Positions 16,023-23,843 of a DNA stretch of 38,429 nucleotides are shown here, piece by piece. Both the position numbers and the translations under genes were made by a program. The stretch is from Candidatus Collierbacteria bacterium. Lineage in GTDB: Bacteria > Patescibacteriota > Microgenomatia > UBA1400 > MFAQ01. Position 1 is the stretch's first letter. Every line of letters starts with the position of its first letter. The stretch spans positions 1 through 38,429 of the forward strand of contig CAISER010000008.1 in NCBI GenBank assembly GCA_903884375.1, read 5' to 3'. The notes under the pieces are model-generated. The model had not been told where the DNA came from. It made no database searches and saw only the letters and a list, made by a program, of their open reading frames with translations.

Positions 16023-17240
16023 ATGAAAGACAGCCTAAAAAAAATCTATCAAATTATTGACGATCTCTCTTCTTCCAATACTCTAAAAAAATATCGTGTT
16101 GTTTCTTCCTCTCAAGGTTCATGGTTAATTGTTGATGATAAAAAGGTTTTAAATCTTTGCTCAAACAATTATCTTGGTTTGGCCGCAGATGACAAAATCC
16201 GTCAGGCGTCTATCGATGCTATCAATAAATATGGTGTCGGTACCGGAGCAGTCCGCGCCCTTTCAGGGAACTCTTTTCTTCATGAAGAATTAGAAAAAGC
16301 CCTTGCCAAATTTAAAAATGTTGAGGCAGTTATGTTGACTAATAGTGGTTTTGTCGCCAATCTAATTGCTGTTCAAACCTTAGTCGACAAAGAAGATATC
16401 GTCATTAGCGATGAATTAAATCATGCTTCAATCATTGACGCAATAAAACTCTCTCAAGTCCAAACAAAATTCATTTATCCTCACAACGATTTAAGGGGTT
16501 TGGAAGAAAAACTTCAAGAAGCCAAAGTTCTTCAAAAAGAAAAACGTTCCGATGGAACGGATAAAATAATTCTTATCATTACCGATGGTGTTTTTAGTAT
16601 GGATGGTGATCTTGCTCCACTTCCCGGTATCGTAAAACTTGCCAAAAAATATGGCGCCGTCACTATGGTCGATGACGCTCATGGAGAAGGGGTCGTTGGA
16701 AAAGGAGGACGCGGTATTGTCGATCATTACAATCTTCACGGACAAGTCGATATTGAAGTCGGCACTCTTTCAAAAGCATTTGGTGTTCTTGGTGGTTGCA
16801 TTGCCGGAAATCGAAAACTTATCGAGTTTTACAAACAAAAAGCTCGGCCTTTTTCTTTTTCCACCGGCCTATCTATTCCGGACACCGCCGCCTTACTCGA
16901 ATCGGTCAAGATTTTATCCAACTCACCCTCATTAGTTGAAAATTTATGGGAAAATGCCGCTTATCTTAAAGCTGGTTTCCAAAAACTTGGATTTGATACC
17001 GGCCACTCGGAAACCCCTATAACCCCCGTCATGATTGGTGACGAAATAATCGCCAAAACATTAAGTGCCAATCTTTTTGAAGAAGGTGTTTTCGCCACCC
17101 CTATCGTTTTTCCTATGGTACCTAAAGGTAAGGCGAGAATAAGAGTAATGCCCTCTAGCTCTCACACCAAAAAAGATCTCAATTTTGGTTTAGAAAAATT
17201 CTCGATTGTTGGCAAAAAAATGGGGCTTATCTCAAGATAA
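16023..17240 (+). CDS. alpha-oxoamine synthase family PLP enzyme (Kbl/BioF-like)
   Basis: A 405-residue fold-type I PLP enzyme. Visible motifs are CSNNYLGLA near residue 47, MLTNSGFVAN near 105, DDAHGEGVVGKGGRG near 218-232, and the Schiff-base Lys in GTLSKAFG near 249. The family includes glycine C-acetyltransferase (Kbl), BioF, HemA-type ALAS and serine palmitoyltransferase. The motifs fit Kbl or BioF best, but no bio or tdh gene is near, so the substrate is open. The start has an extended -10 box (TGCTAAACT) ending 5 nt upstream. Confidence 0.88.
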   Translation: MKDSLKKIYQIIDDLSSSNTLKKYRVVSSSQGSWLIVDDKKVLNLCSNNYLGLAADDKIRQASIDAINKYGVGTGAVRALSGNSFLHEELEKALAKFKNVEAVMLTNSGFVANLIAVQTLVDKEDIVISDELNHASIIDAIKLSQVQTKFIYPHNDLRGLEEKLQEAKVLQKEKRSDGTDKIILIITDGVFSMDGDLAPLPGIVKLAKKYGAVTMVDDAHGEGVVGKGGRGIVDHYNLHGQVDIEVGTLSKAFGVLGGCIAGNRKLIEFYKQKARPFSFSTGLSIPDTAALLESVKILSNSPSLVENLWENAAYLKAGFQKLGFDTGHSETPITPVMIGDEIIAKTLSANLFEEGVFATPIVFPMVPKGKARIRVMPSSSHTKKDLNFGLEKFSIVGKKMGLISR

Positions 17241-17309
17241 TTATATCGCTATCGGCACAAACCTAAGATGCTCTGTAGCCAGAGTATCGCAATCATTTTC
17301 CCAACAAAC

Positions 17310-17362
17310 CCGATCTAAATCGGAAATTGTCCAGCGGATTTCAATAACAATCGTTATTGAAA
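17310..17362. other. two adjacent perfect hairpins in a 171-bp intergenic region
   Basis: The 17241-17411 gap holds CCGAT-CTAA-ATCGG (17310-17323) and the perfect 10-bp stem TTTCAATAAC-AATC-GTTATTGAAA (17339-17362). Neither is followed by a clean T-run on either strand. They may act as a double terminator between convergent genes or be part of a small RNA. I see no gene here. Confidence 0.45.
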
Positions 17363-17411
17363 AGGGACAGAGTGGGTTATTATTTAGAATCCCGTATATT
17401 TCTTAAAAAAA

Positions 17412-17639
17412 TTACTTTTTCTTTGAAATTCCCTTCTTTGCCTTTGTCATTGTCTTTTTGACTTTTGCTATTTCTGTTTTGCCTTTTCTTACAGTCTTTC
17501 TTACGGTTCTTTTAACAGCTTCTCTGTTTTCTTCTTTTGAAAGAAACATCGCTGCTGCTCCGGCAAATATACCCAACACGGTTGCTCCAATAGCAGCCAA
17601 GACTCCTTTGTTAACATTCTTTTTGGCAGGTCTTTTCAT
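17412..17639 (-). CDS. YtxH-like small membrane protein with Lys-rich tail
   Basis: A 75-residue protein. A Gly/Ala-rich helix (GVLAAIGATVLGIFAGAAAMF, about residues 12-32) is followed by SKEENREAVKRTVRKTVRKGK and a very basic tail. This is the general plan of YtxH/gas-vesicle-like stress proteins. The basic tail may bind nucleic acid or the inner membrane surface. Family placement is only by resemblance. Confidence 0.7.
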   Translation of the reverse strand: MKRPAKKNVNKGVLAAIGATVLGIFAGAAAMFLSKEENREAVKRTVRKTVRKGKTEIAKVKKTMTKAKKGISKKK

Positions 17640-17779
17640 ATCTTCGAAAATTATTAACTAATTCATTATTACATAAAATCTATTGTTATTATCAGCCACC
17701 TTCAATTACTTCTGACTCCATCACCAAAAAGTGTTCCAAACCCCAGGTCAAATACCGATATCTATATAATAGATACTTG

Positions 17780-18337
17780 ATGAAAAAAAGTTATATCAAA
17801 ATAATCCGCAATGTAATTATTGTCGTCACCACTATTGGATTACCTATTGGGCTAATCATCTTCTTTAAAAACGACATTAAATACTTCGAAAAATTAATCT
17901 CCACTTCAGGAATTCTTGGCCCCCTACTTTCTATTCTACTAATGGGAATGCTTTCGGCAACACCAATCCCCACCGATCCTATTGTAATTCTTAATGGTGC
18001 CATTTTTGGACCTATTATGGGCATCTTTGTTTCCTGGATGGGCAATAATTTTGCCTCGATTATTGAATACTTTATTGGACGTGGTCTTAGTGAAGTGGCA
18101 GATTTTGAAAAAATAAAAAGCAAACTACCCTTTGGCTTAAACCGTTTCCCTGCTGATTCAGTTTGGTTTCTTCTTTGTGGTCGTTTTATCCCTCAATTTG
18201 GAGGCAAAATTGTCTCCCTCACTGGTGGTTTTTACAAAGTTCCCAAGCTCCGTTACCTATGGACAGCAATTATTAGTAATCTTCTCGGTTCAATGATTCT
18301 CGCTTTTGGTGGTTATTCTCTCCTCCACATACTTTAA
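17780..18337 (+). CDS. VTT-domain (DedA/TVP38-like) membrane protein
   Basis: A 185-residue integral membrane protein with the SNARE-associated VTT domain. Typical blocks are NGAIFGPIMGIFVSWMGNN near residue 70 and CGRFIPQFGGKIVSLTGGFYKVP near 133-156. The group includes lipid scramblases and transporters. The ATG at 17780 is 9 nt after a TATAAT box (17765-17770). A TTG directly before it (17777) is 6 nt from the box and could be the true leaderless start; either way the leader is at most about 3 nt. Confidence 0.85.
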   Translation: MKKSYIKIIRNVIIVVTTIGLPIGLIIFFKNDIKYFEKLISTSGILGPLLSILLMGMLSATPIPTDPIVILNGAIFGPIMGIFVSWMGNNFASIIEYFIGRGLSEVADFEKIKSKLPFGLNRFPADSVWFLLCGRFIPQFGGKIVSLTGGFYKVPKLRYLWTAIISNLLGSMILAFGGYSLLHIL

Positions 18338-18398
18338 CAACCGCTGTTATGCCCTACAATCAAAAGTTATTTTCCGATAAATTTCTTCTTGTAATCAC

Positions 18399-18803
18399 TT
18401 AATACAATCCGTTTTCATGAAAACATTCGATATATTTTTTATCCATATCTTGAACATGGTTTACCAACCAATCAGACATAAACGTCACTAACTCTATAGA
18501 AAGCATTACCACATCATTATGATGTTTTTCTTTTATTTTTTCTAATTTCTCGACAAAGTTTCTGTGTGCTTCGATATGTTCTTTTTTTCCAAGATAATTA
18601 AACTCTATAAAATACTTTTCTTCTGTATTAAAGTGATATACCGCATAACGTTCGAGCTCTTTTATTATTTGACTTAACGTTTCTTTTGGATTGACCACAT
18701 TAATTGTTTTTGATAGTTTGTCCATCAATAATACAAACTGTTTATGTTGTTCGTCGATAATTGAAATCCGTACACTATATTTTTCATCCCAAATTATTGC
18801 CAT
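18399..18803 (-). CDS. bacteriohemerythrin
   Basis: A 134-residue four-helix protein with the hemerythrin ligands: W-D at the start (IIWDEKY), IDEQHKQF, HFNTEEKYF, the pair in HIEAHRNF, and LVNHVQDMDKKY. Together they supply the His, Glu and Asp ligands of a di-iron O2-binding site. It follows the lactate permease stop by 12 nt and is probably in its operon, though a TAAAAT box 9 nt before the ATG could also give a separate start. The role is likely O2 binding, delivery or scavenging. Confidence 0.92.
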   Translation of the reverse strand: MAIIWDEKYSVRISIIDEQHKQFVLLMDKLSKTINVVNPKETLSQIIKELERYAVYHFNTEEKYFIEFNYLGKKEHIEAHRNFVEKLEKIKEKHHNDVVMLSIELVTFMSDWLVNHVQDMDKKYIECFHENGLY

Positions 18804-18815
18804 AGTCAAACCATT

Positions 18816-20309
18816 TTATCTAATAATCAAAACCCCTACAATCCCCAAAATACTAAGACATAAAAGGCATGGACCAATGGCACCTCGAATAACTCTTCTT
18901 GTTTTATTCTTCATCCCCACCACCGCTTCAGCTGCCATAATATCTGCAACTGCCACCGTATTCCCCATAGCGGCTCCGGATATTTCCAAAGCCAATATTT
19001 TTGATACTGAATAATTATAGATATTTCCTGCTTGAACCAATATATTTGCAAACAATATATTGGAAACTGTAATACTTCCGGTAATAAATGTGCCAAAAGC
19101 ACCAATAAAGGGAACAAAAAACGGCAAAGCTTTTTCATGAATGCTCCCGGTCAATACACTCAATACTGGTGGCAGACCTGATATGTTATTTCCAGAATTC
19201 AGCATCAACTGCGTCATTGTTGACATTGAAAGTATTACCAAAAATGGTTCAATCGTTCTCTTTAATGCCTTCTTTAGGCTACCAAACAACAGTTGTTTTT
19301 TTCCCCACCACAAGGCAAAAGGAATTCCACTAATCACAAAAATTATTCCTGGATTAAAAAAATTAAAACTATATTTATATCCCCAAGGAAAATTAATATC
19401 TAAAGGTTTCAATACCAATTTTCCCAAAACCAATAATAACAAAGCTGTCAAATATGGCAACCCTACTTTATACAAAGGAAAGTTCATCTTATTCCTTGTA
19501 TTAATAATCAAACTTCTTTCAACCTTTGGAACAAATAATCTCAATTTTAATGAAACAACCACCAATATAATTGCCAAAATTGAACCAATCACTGAAACAA
19601 ATTCTTGACCAAAACTCACTACCGCAACTGAAGAAACAACAAACAAAAATCCTGACCAAATCGCAAACGGTAATCCTTCAATAAAATGACGCCATTTTTC
19701 TTTTTGGTTTTTAACTAAAATATAAAGCATAAAAATCGGAATTAATAAACCAACACTGTTAAACAACACTGCCATCCGTGGCACTCCAGTAATATCTAAA
19801 CCTGAAAAACCAACTCTAATTGGAGTTCCCACTGCTCCAAAAACACCCGCACTACTATTTCCCAAAAGAGAAATAACCACGGCTGTCAATGGTGACAAAC
19901 CTATGCTTACCAATATCGGTGCCACGATTGCCCCAGGAGTTCCAAATCCCGCCATTCCTTCAAGGAAATTAATCATAAACCAAGCCAATAATACTGTTTG
20001 AACCCGATAATCTTTTGAAATCGACTCTAAATATATACCTATATTATTGATTATTCCAATGTCCTTTAATATTTCCAGAAAAAATACTGCCCCAAAAACA
20101 ATTAATAAAATATCAAATCCAACAAAAAACCCTTTAATCGTCGAATTTAACAAAAACAAAGGAAATATTTTCCAATAAAATATTTGAATTAAAAACTCTG
20201 CCATCATAGCCAATAATGAAATTTTCAATAACGATATTTTCTTAAACAACAATAATCCCAAAATCAATAAGAAAGGAAAAAGTGCAACCAATAACCTTAA
20301 ATCAAGCAT
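18816..20309 (-). CDS. L-lactate permease family transporter (LldP/LctP)
   Basis: A 497-residue protein from the ATG at 20309, with about 12 or more hydrophobic helices. Family motifs are NFLEGMAGFGTPGAIVAPILV near residue 118 and SAGVFGAVGTPIRVGF near 156. The frame is open upstream to 20438, but the extra 43 residues are polar, run into the promoter of the divergent degV gene, and lie before a TAGAAT box that ends 8 nt before 20309. It probably imports or exports lactate or glycolate with protons. The hemerythrin gene is downstream. Confidence 0.88.
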   Translation of the reverse strand: MLDLRLLVALFPFLLILGLLLFKKISLLKISLLAMMAEFLIQIFYWKIFPLFLLNSTIKGFFVGFDILLIVFGAVFFLEILKDIGIINNIGIYLESISKDYRVQTVLLAWFMINFLEGMAGFGTPGAIVAPILVSIGLSPLTAVVISLLGNSSAGVFGAVGTPIRVGFSGLDITGVPRMAVLFNSVGLLIPIFMLYILVKNQKEKWRHFIEGLPFAIWSGFLFVVSSVAVVSFGQEFVSVIGSILAIILVVVSLKLRLFVPKVERSLIINTRNKMNFPLYKVGLPYLTALLLLVLGKLVLKPLDINFPWGYKYSFNFFNPGIIFVISGIPFALWWGKKQLLFGSLKKALKRTIEPFLVILSMSTMTQLMLNSGNNISGLPPVLSVLTGSIHEKALPFFVPFIGAFGTFITGSITVSNILFANILVQAGNIYNYSVSKILALEISGAAMGNTVAVADIMAAEAVVGMKNKTRRVIRGAIGPCLLCLSILGIVGVLIIR

Positions 20310-20384
20310 CTCACTCCATTCTATATTTATTATTACGATTCCGCAAAAATAACATAGGTGTGGTATGCTCGAATTAATTATTCT

Positions 20385-21257
20385 ATGAGTATTGAAAACA
20401 AAGTAGCCGTTGTCACAGACACAAGTTGTTCCATTCATCCAGAGTCTTCTCTCGCAAAAGAGTTAGGAGTTAATATTGTTCCGTTAGACATAAAATTTTT
20501 TGAAAATGGTCAATGGATTTCCCTACCCGACACTAATATTTCTGCAAAGGATTTCTATCAAAAAATGCGCTCCCAAGAGAAACTTCCTCAAACATCAGGT
20601 GCTCTTACCGGACGAGTCTCTAAGATTTATGAAAAATTTGGAGAGGAACACCGCCCTATTATTTCACTTCATATTACAGCTCAACATTCAACCGTCTGGG
20701 AATCCGCCCTATTAGGATCAAAAATTGCCACCGAAAAGTATCCCCATCTCCTTATCGAAGTTATCGATTCCAAACAAATATCTCTCGGCATTTGGTTTTT
20801 GGTAGAACAAGCCGTCAAATTAGCCAATGAGGGGTATCCGCTTGAAGATATCAAAAACCAAATTCTTCAATCTATACCCAAAACAGATTTATTTATCTCT
20901 CTTTCCACTCTTGATAATGTTATCAAAGGTGGTCGGTTACCCTCCGCAGCAGGATATATTGGTAGTAAACTCAGTCTCAAACCCATAATCGGCCTTGATA
21001 ACGGCAAAATGAAAATTCAAGGAATATCCAGAACAGAAACAAAAGCCCAAAGAGAAATGATAAAAAGGGTTGAAAATACCAAAGGAGACATCATAAAACT
21101 AGCAATTATCCACACAAATTTTCCGGAAGGAGCCCAGCTGCTCAAAGATAATCTGTCCGGTATATATTCCAACGATATCTCCATTTTTGAGGCAGGACCG
21201 GTTCTGGGGGTACACGCTGGAGAAAAAGCAGTCGGCATTGCCCTCCAAAGGGCGTAA
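20385..21257 (+). CDS. DegV family fatty-acid-binding protein
   Basis: A 290-residue DegV protein from the ATG at 20385. The N-terminal motif VAVVTDTSCSIHPE, the internal PQTSGALTGRV and the ISLSTLDNVIKGGRLPSAAGYIG block are typical. The protein binds a fatty acid for FakA-type kinases. No FakA gene is in the window. The promoter is less clear than for its neighbours; TGGTATGCT lies 15 nt upstream and would leave a leader of about 8 nt. Confidence 0.88.
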   Translation: MSIENKVAVVTDTSCSIHPESSLAKELGVNIVPLDIKFFENGQWISLPDTNISAKDFYQKMRSQEKLPQTSGALTGRVSKIYEKFGEEHRPIISLHITAQHSTVWESALLGSKIATEKYPHLLIEVIDSKQISLGIWFLVEQAVKLANEGYPLEDIKNQILQSIPKTDLFISLSTLDNVIKGGRLPSAAGYIGSKLSLKPIIGLDNGKMKIQGISRTETKAQREMIKRVENTKGDIIKLAIIHTNFPEGAQLLKDNLSGIYSNDISIFEAGPVLGVHAGEKAVGIALQRA

Positions 21258-21259
21258 AC

Positions 21260-21283
21260 ATACTCCGCTAACAAGCGGAGTAT
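21260..21283. terminator. perfect 9-bp hairpin between convergent genes
   Basis: ATACTCCGC and GCGGAGTAT flank a 6-nt loop directly after the degV stop (21257) and before the hsp20 stop (21298). It lacks a strong T-run on either strand, so termination is likely but not certain. Confidence 0.5.
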
Positions 21284-21297
21284 CGCTATCAAACTCT

Positions 21298-21714
21298 TTA
21301 TTTAGCCTTAATTTGAATCTTCTTTGGAGTTGTTTTTGGAGATTTTACAAAAATCACCGTCATTACTCCATTCTTACTAGTTGCCTCCGGTTCCACACCA
21401 TCATCAATGTCTCCCGGAACAGCCACTCTGTACGAAAATGACCTACTTGATTCACGATAGTATTTTCTTGCTTTATCTTCTTCTTTGGTTTCACCTCGAA
21501 TCCACAAATATCCATCTTGAAAAGTAATTTCTACATCTTTTGGCTCAATTCCAGGTACCGCCGCTTCAACGTATACATTCTTTTCATCTTCAGATACCGA
21601 TAAGCCACTTGGGGTTGAAGGGGTTGTCAACCAGTCGTCTTCATCATTCCAAAAAGAAGGCATTCTAAACGAAGGAAAAGATAATAATCTACTTGGTATA
21701 AGATCAAAAGCCAT
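21298..21714 (-). CDS. small heat shock protein (Hsp20/alpha-crystallin)
   Basis: A 138-residue protein from the ATG at 21714, which has a strong Shine-Dalgarno sequence (AAAGGGGGTGA) just upstream. The alpha-crystallin domain runs from about residue 45, with VYVEAAVPGIEPKDVEITFQ and YRVAVPGDI near 105, and KNGVMTVIF. It prevents aggregation of unfolded proteins. A CIRCE-like operator is located 36-62 bp upstream, so it is probably repressed by HrcA. The gene is monocistronic and bounded by hairpins on its 3' side. Confidence 0.92.
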   Translation of the reverse strand: MAFDLIPSRLLSFPSFRMPSFWNDEDDWLTTPSTPSGLSVSEDEKNVYVEAAVPGIEPKDVEITFQDGYLWIRGETKEEDKARKYYRESSRSFSYRVAVPGDIDDGVEPEATSKNGVMTVIFVKSPKTTPKKIQIKAK

Positions 21715-21749
21715 TTGGCTCACCCCCTTTCTTAAAGTAATTGATATTA

Positions 21750-21776
21750 TTAGCACTAATATAATACGAGTGATAA
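21750..21776. promoter_or_regulatory. CIRCE-like operator upstream of hsp20
   Basis: TTAGCACTA (21750-21758), nine spacer bases, then GAGTGATAA (21768-21776). The HrcA consensus is TTAGCACTC-N9-GAGTGCTAA, so 16 of 18 positions agree with exact spacing. It lies in the promoter region of the minus-strand hsp20 gene. Confidence 0.85.
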
Positions 21777-21820
21777 TTTATGTCAATATCTACCTTATTA
21801 TCCCGAATATTAAATACAAG

Positions 21821-21845
21821 AAAACCGGGGCATTCCCCCGGTTTA
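21821..21845 (-). terminator. intrinsic terminator of the thiamine-binding protein gene
   Basis: AACCGGGG and CCCCGGTT form a stable stem with a 5-nt loop. On the minus strand it follows the gene ending at 21851 and is followed by TTTTCTTGTATTT, a good U-rich tract. Confidence 0.8.
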
Positions 21846-21850
21846 TTATT

Positions 21851-22156
21851 CTATCTTTCGACAATTTTATCTAAAACACTATCAATTTTTTGCTCCATGG
21901 TTTGTGTTTTATCCGTTCGAGTACCAATTTTAATTATCGTGGCAATCCTTGGTACACCCAACCGATGTAGTCGTTCATGAATTTCATGAACAGCACCCAT
22001 CAGTTCCATAAAATCACCCACCATGTTTGTTCCGTTTGCATGAAGAATGTGGTTAATTGATCTTTCGTTCAATATTTCTTCGCAAACCGCTATGTATTTA
22101 GACAAGCTTACCCCAACCCCAATCGGTATCACTGTTAACTCAACCATCGCGTCCAT
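21851..22156 (-). CDS. thiamine-binding protein of the MTH1187/UPF0045 family
   Basis: A 101-residue ferredoxin-like-fold protein. The family pattern is clear: VIPIGVGVSLSKYIA at the N-terminus, HANGTNMVGDF in the middle, and IIKIGTRTDKTQTMEQK near the C-terminus. Members bind thiamine or related ligands and form tetramers. The ATG at 22156 has the best Shine-Dalgarno in the window, AAGGAGGT, 5 nt away, so this mRNA has a real leader. A terminator lies just after the gene. Confidence 0.85.
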   Translation of the reverse strand: MDAMVELTVIPIGVGVSLSKYIAVCEEILNERSINHILHANGTNMVGDFMELMGAVHEIHERLHRLGVPRIATIIKIGTRTDKTQTMEQKIDSVLDKIVER

Positions 22157-22247
22157 CTAAACCTCCTTAAATTAACGTGCTCTATCTTGGCTAGATATTA
22201 CCACAAATCACAAAGAAAGGTTCAAATATTAAATCAACCCCAATATT

Positions 22248-22550
22248 TCAAAACACCCTCAAAAAAAGTAAAATCAATGCCAAAATCGTCATCAACCCAA
22301 AAACCCCAACTGTTTGCATAAATAATTTAACCCCTTGTTTCTTCTTTCCCTCAAAATATAGTTGAATCGGTTGGTAACAAAACAAATAAGCCATCACTGC
22401 TGCCGAAAGAGTAAATAGCGAAATCATCGCAATTGGAGCCATAAATGAATCGGGCCCTTTTAAATCTTTGGTTCCAAAATACATTCCCAGCACTAAAACA
22501 ACTATATATAACGAAGCCGTCAAAGCATTTAATACTGGATTTTTACTCAT
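22248..22550 (-). CDS. three-helix membrane protein, unknown function
   Basis: A 100-residue protein with three predicted membrane helices (about residues 8-26, 38-60 and 76-98) and a loop with FEGKKKQG. No family is recognised. It has its own leaderless promoter: TATAAT (22557-22562) ends 6 nt before the ATG. Confidence 0.7.
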   Translation of the reverse strand: MSKNPVLNALTASLYIVVLVLGMYFGTKDLKGPDSFMAPIAMISLFTLSAAVMAYLFCYQPIQLYFEGKKKQGVKLFMQTVGVFGLMTILALILLFLRVF

Positions 22551-22581
22551 AAATTAATTATAAACCTCACTCAAATAGTGA

Positions 22582-22806
22582 TTACAACAAATGTTCCTGA
22601 AAATATTTTTCCAGTCTTTTCCTTTCATTTTCGTCTTCATCCGCCAATAATTCTACTACACTTGTATACGTCTTAACAATTTCTTCTTCTAGCACCACAT
22701 CTTCTTTTGATAATTCTTTTTCATCACCCCATTGAAAAGGTTTTTCCTCTCTTTGTATTTCAGGGGTCAAAAAAGTGGCTTGAATATATTGCTCCTTTTC
22801 ACTCAT
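22582..22806 (-). CDS. small acidic soluble protein, unknown function
   Basis: A 74-residue protein, highly acidic, with a helical C-terminal half (EEEIVKTYTSVVELLADEDENERKRLEKYF). I recognise no family. An extended -10 box (TGATATTCT) ends 6 nt before the ATG, which supports that this short gene is real and leaderless. It may be a regulatory or adaptor protein. Confidence 0.65.
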   Translation of the reverse strand: MSEKEQYIQATFLTPEIQREEKPFQWGDEKELSKEDVVLEEEIVKTYTSVVELLADEDENERKRLEKYFQEHLL

Positions 22807-22926
22807 ACAAACAGAATATCATTGCTCTGATTAATAATCAAACGTAAATAACTTTTCACAACAACAACCTGCGGTTCACAATCTCGTGCCATTTTAGTGA
22901 CAAATAAATTATTTGGGAACAAAAAA

Positions 22927-23691
22927 TTACAGAATCAGCAAACTAATAGATACAATCATCATCCCCAAAGTTATTCCCAATATTGCATTGTGTCCATGTT
23001 CATCTCGGAAACAGGCCGGAAGCAGTTCATCAAAACTGATATAAACCATTACCCCTGCAACCACAGCAAAAATATATGAAAGAATATTTTGGTTAAGAAA
23101 TGGCTTCAAAAGCAAATAGGCGATTATTGCTCCAAACGGTTCTGCCATCCCGGCAACAAATGCGTATTTAATCGCTTTTCTTTTACTCTGAGTAACTTGA
23201 TAAATTGGTGTCGCGATCGCAATTCCTTCAGGTATATTGTGAATCGCAATTGTTAAGGCCAGAATAATTCCTAATCCGGTATCTGAATATGAACTCAAAA
23301 ATACAGCCATGCCTTCCGGAAAATTATGAATTATTAATCCTAATGTAATAACTACCGCTGTAGATAACATTCGAGAATCAATATTCTTATCTTTTTGGCC
23401 TATTTTTTCTTTAAGATACTGGTGAGGTACCAAAAAATCGATTAACGCCATTACAACAATTCCAAAATAAAAAAATATATTTGCATATAAATAACCAACA
23501 TTCTTTGTAGCATAAGGCAGTAATTCAATAAATGAAATACTAATCATTACTCCAGCAGACAGTCCAAGGAAAAATCCAACAAATTTTCGATTTGACAGTG
23601 CGTGAAAAAAATACAAAACGCTTCCAGTTACCGTCGATAATCCAGCAAGAAATGTAAGAAACAACGGAAATGCTATTTCATTTAAACTCAC
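22927..23691 (-). CDS. ZIP family divalent metal transporter (ZupT-like)
   Basis: A 254-residue membrane protein with eight likely helices and the two ZIP metal motifs: IIHNFPEGMAVF near residues 120-131 and AIHNIPEGIAIA near 149-160. It probably imports zinc or other divalent metals. The start is GTG at 23691 with an extended -10 box (TGATACAAT) ending 6 nt upstream. It is the last gene before the region that looks like an integrated element. Confidence 0.9.
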   Translation of the reverse strand: MSLNEIAFPLFLTFLAGLSTVTGSVLYFFHALSNRKFVGFFLGLSAGVMISISFIELLPYATKNVGYLYANIFFYFGIVVMALIDFLVPHQYLKEKIGQKDKNIDSRMLSTAVVITLGLIIHNFPEGMAVFLSSYSDTGLGIILALTIAIHNIPEGIAIATPIYQVTQSKRKAIKYAFVAGMAEPFGAIIAYLLLKPFLNQNILSYIFAVVAGVMVYISFDELLPACFRDEHGHNAILGITLGMMIVSISLLIL

Positions 23692-23805
23692 CCATCAATT
23701 GTATCAAGAAAACTATTTGTTCCTCTCCAATCGTTATTATCTCAATTATTTAAATTATTATTTTTCTCTAATACTGCTCATTATCGCTTGTGGTTTATAC
23801 TAAAT

Positions 23806-23825
23806 TGGCTCGCTCGCTGGGTCGA
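23806..23825. other. possible left end (att-like site) of the integrated element
   Basis: The segment TGGCTCGCTCGCTGGGTCGA resembles the 3' end of the tRNA-Asn gene (30779-30800). With two 1-nt gaps, 18 of 22 aligned positions agree. It lies in a 152-bp gap between the ZIP gene and the Fic gene, where ordinary genes change to accessory ones. The match is imperfect and may be chance. Confidence 0.3.
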
Positions 23826-23843
23826 TTTTCGAACAAGAACAAT

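Noticed and set aside
17206-17406. Open frame of 66 codons after the Kbl/BioF-like gene
   Set aside because: It starts inside the end of the real gene in another frame, has no promoter or ribosome site and no recognisable sequence, and crosses two hairpins.
20310-20438. 43-residue N-terminal extension of the lactate permease
   Set aside because: It overlaps the divergent degV start, is not hydrophobic like the rest, and the -10 box before 20309 would lie inside it.
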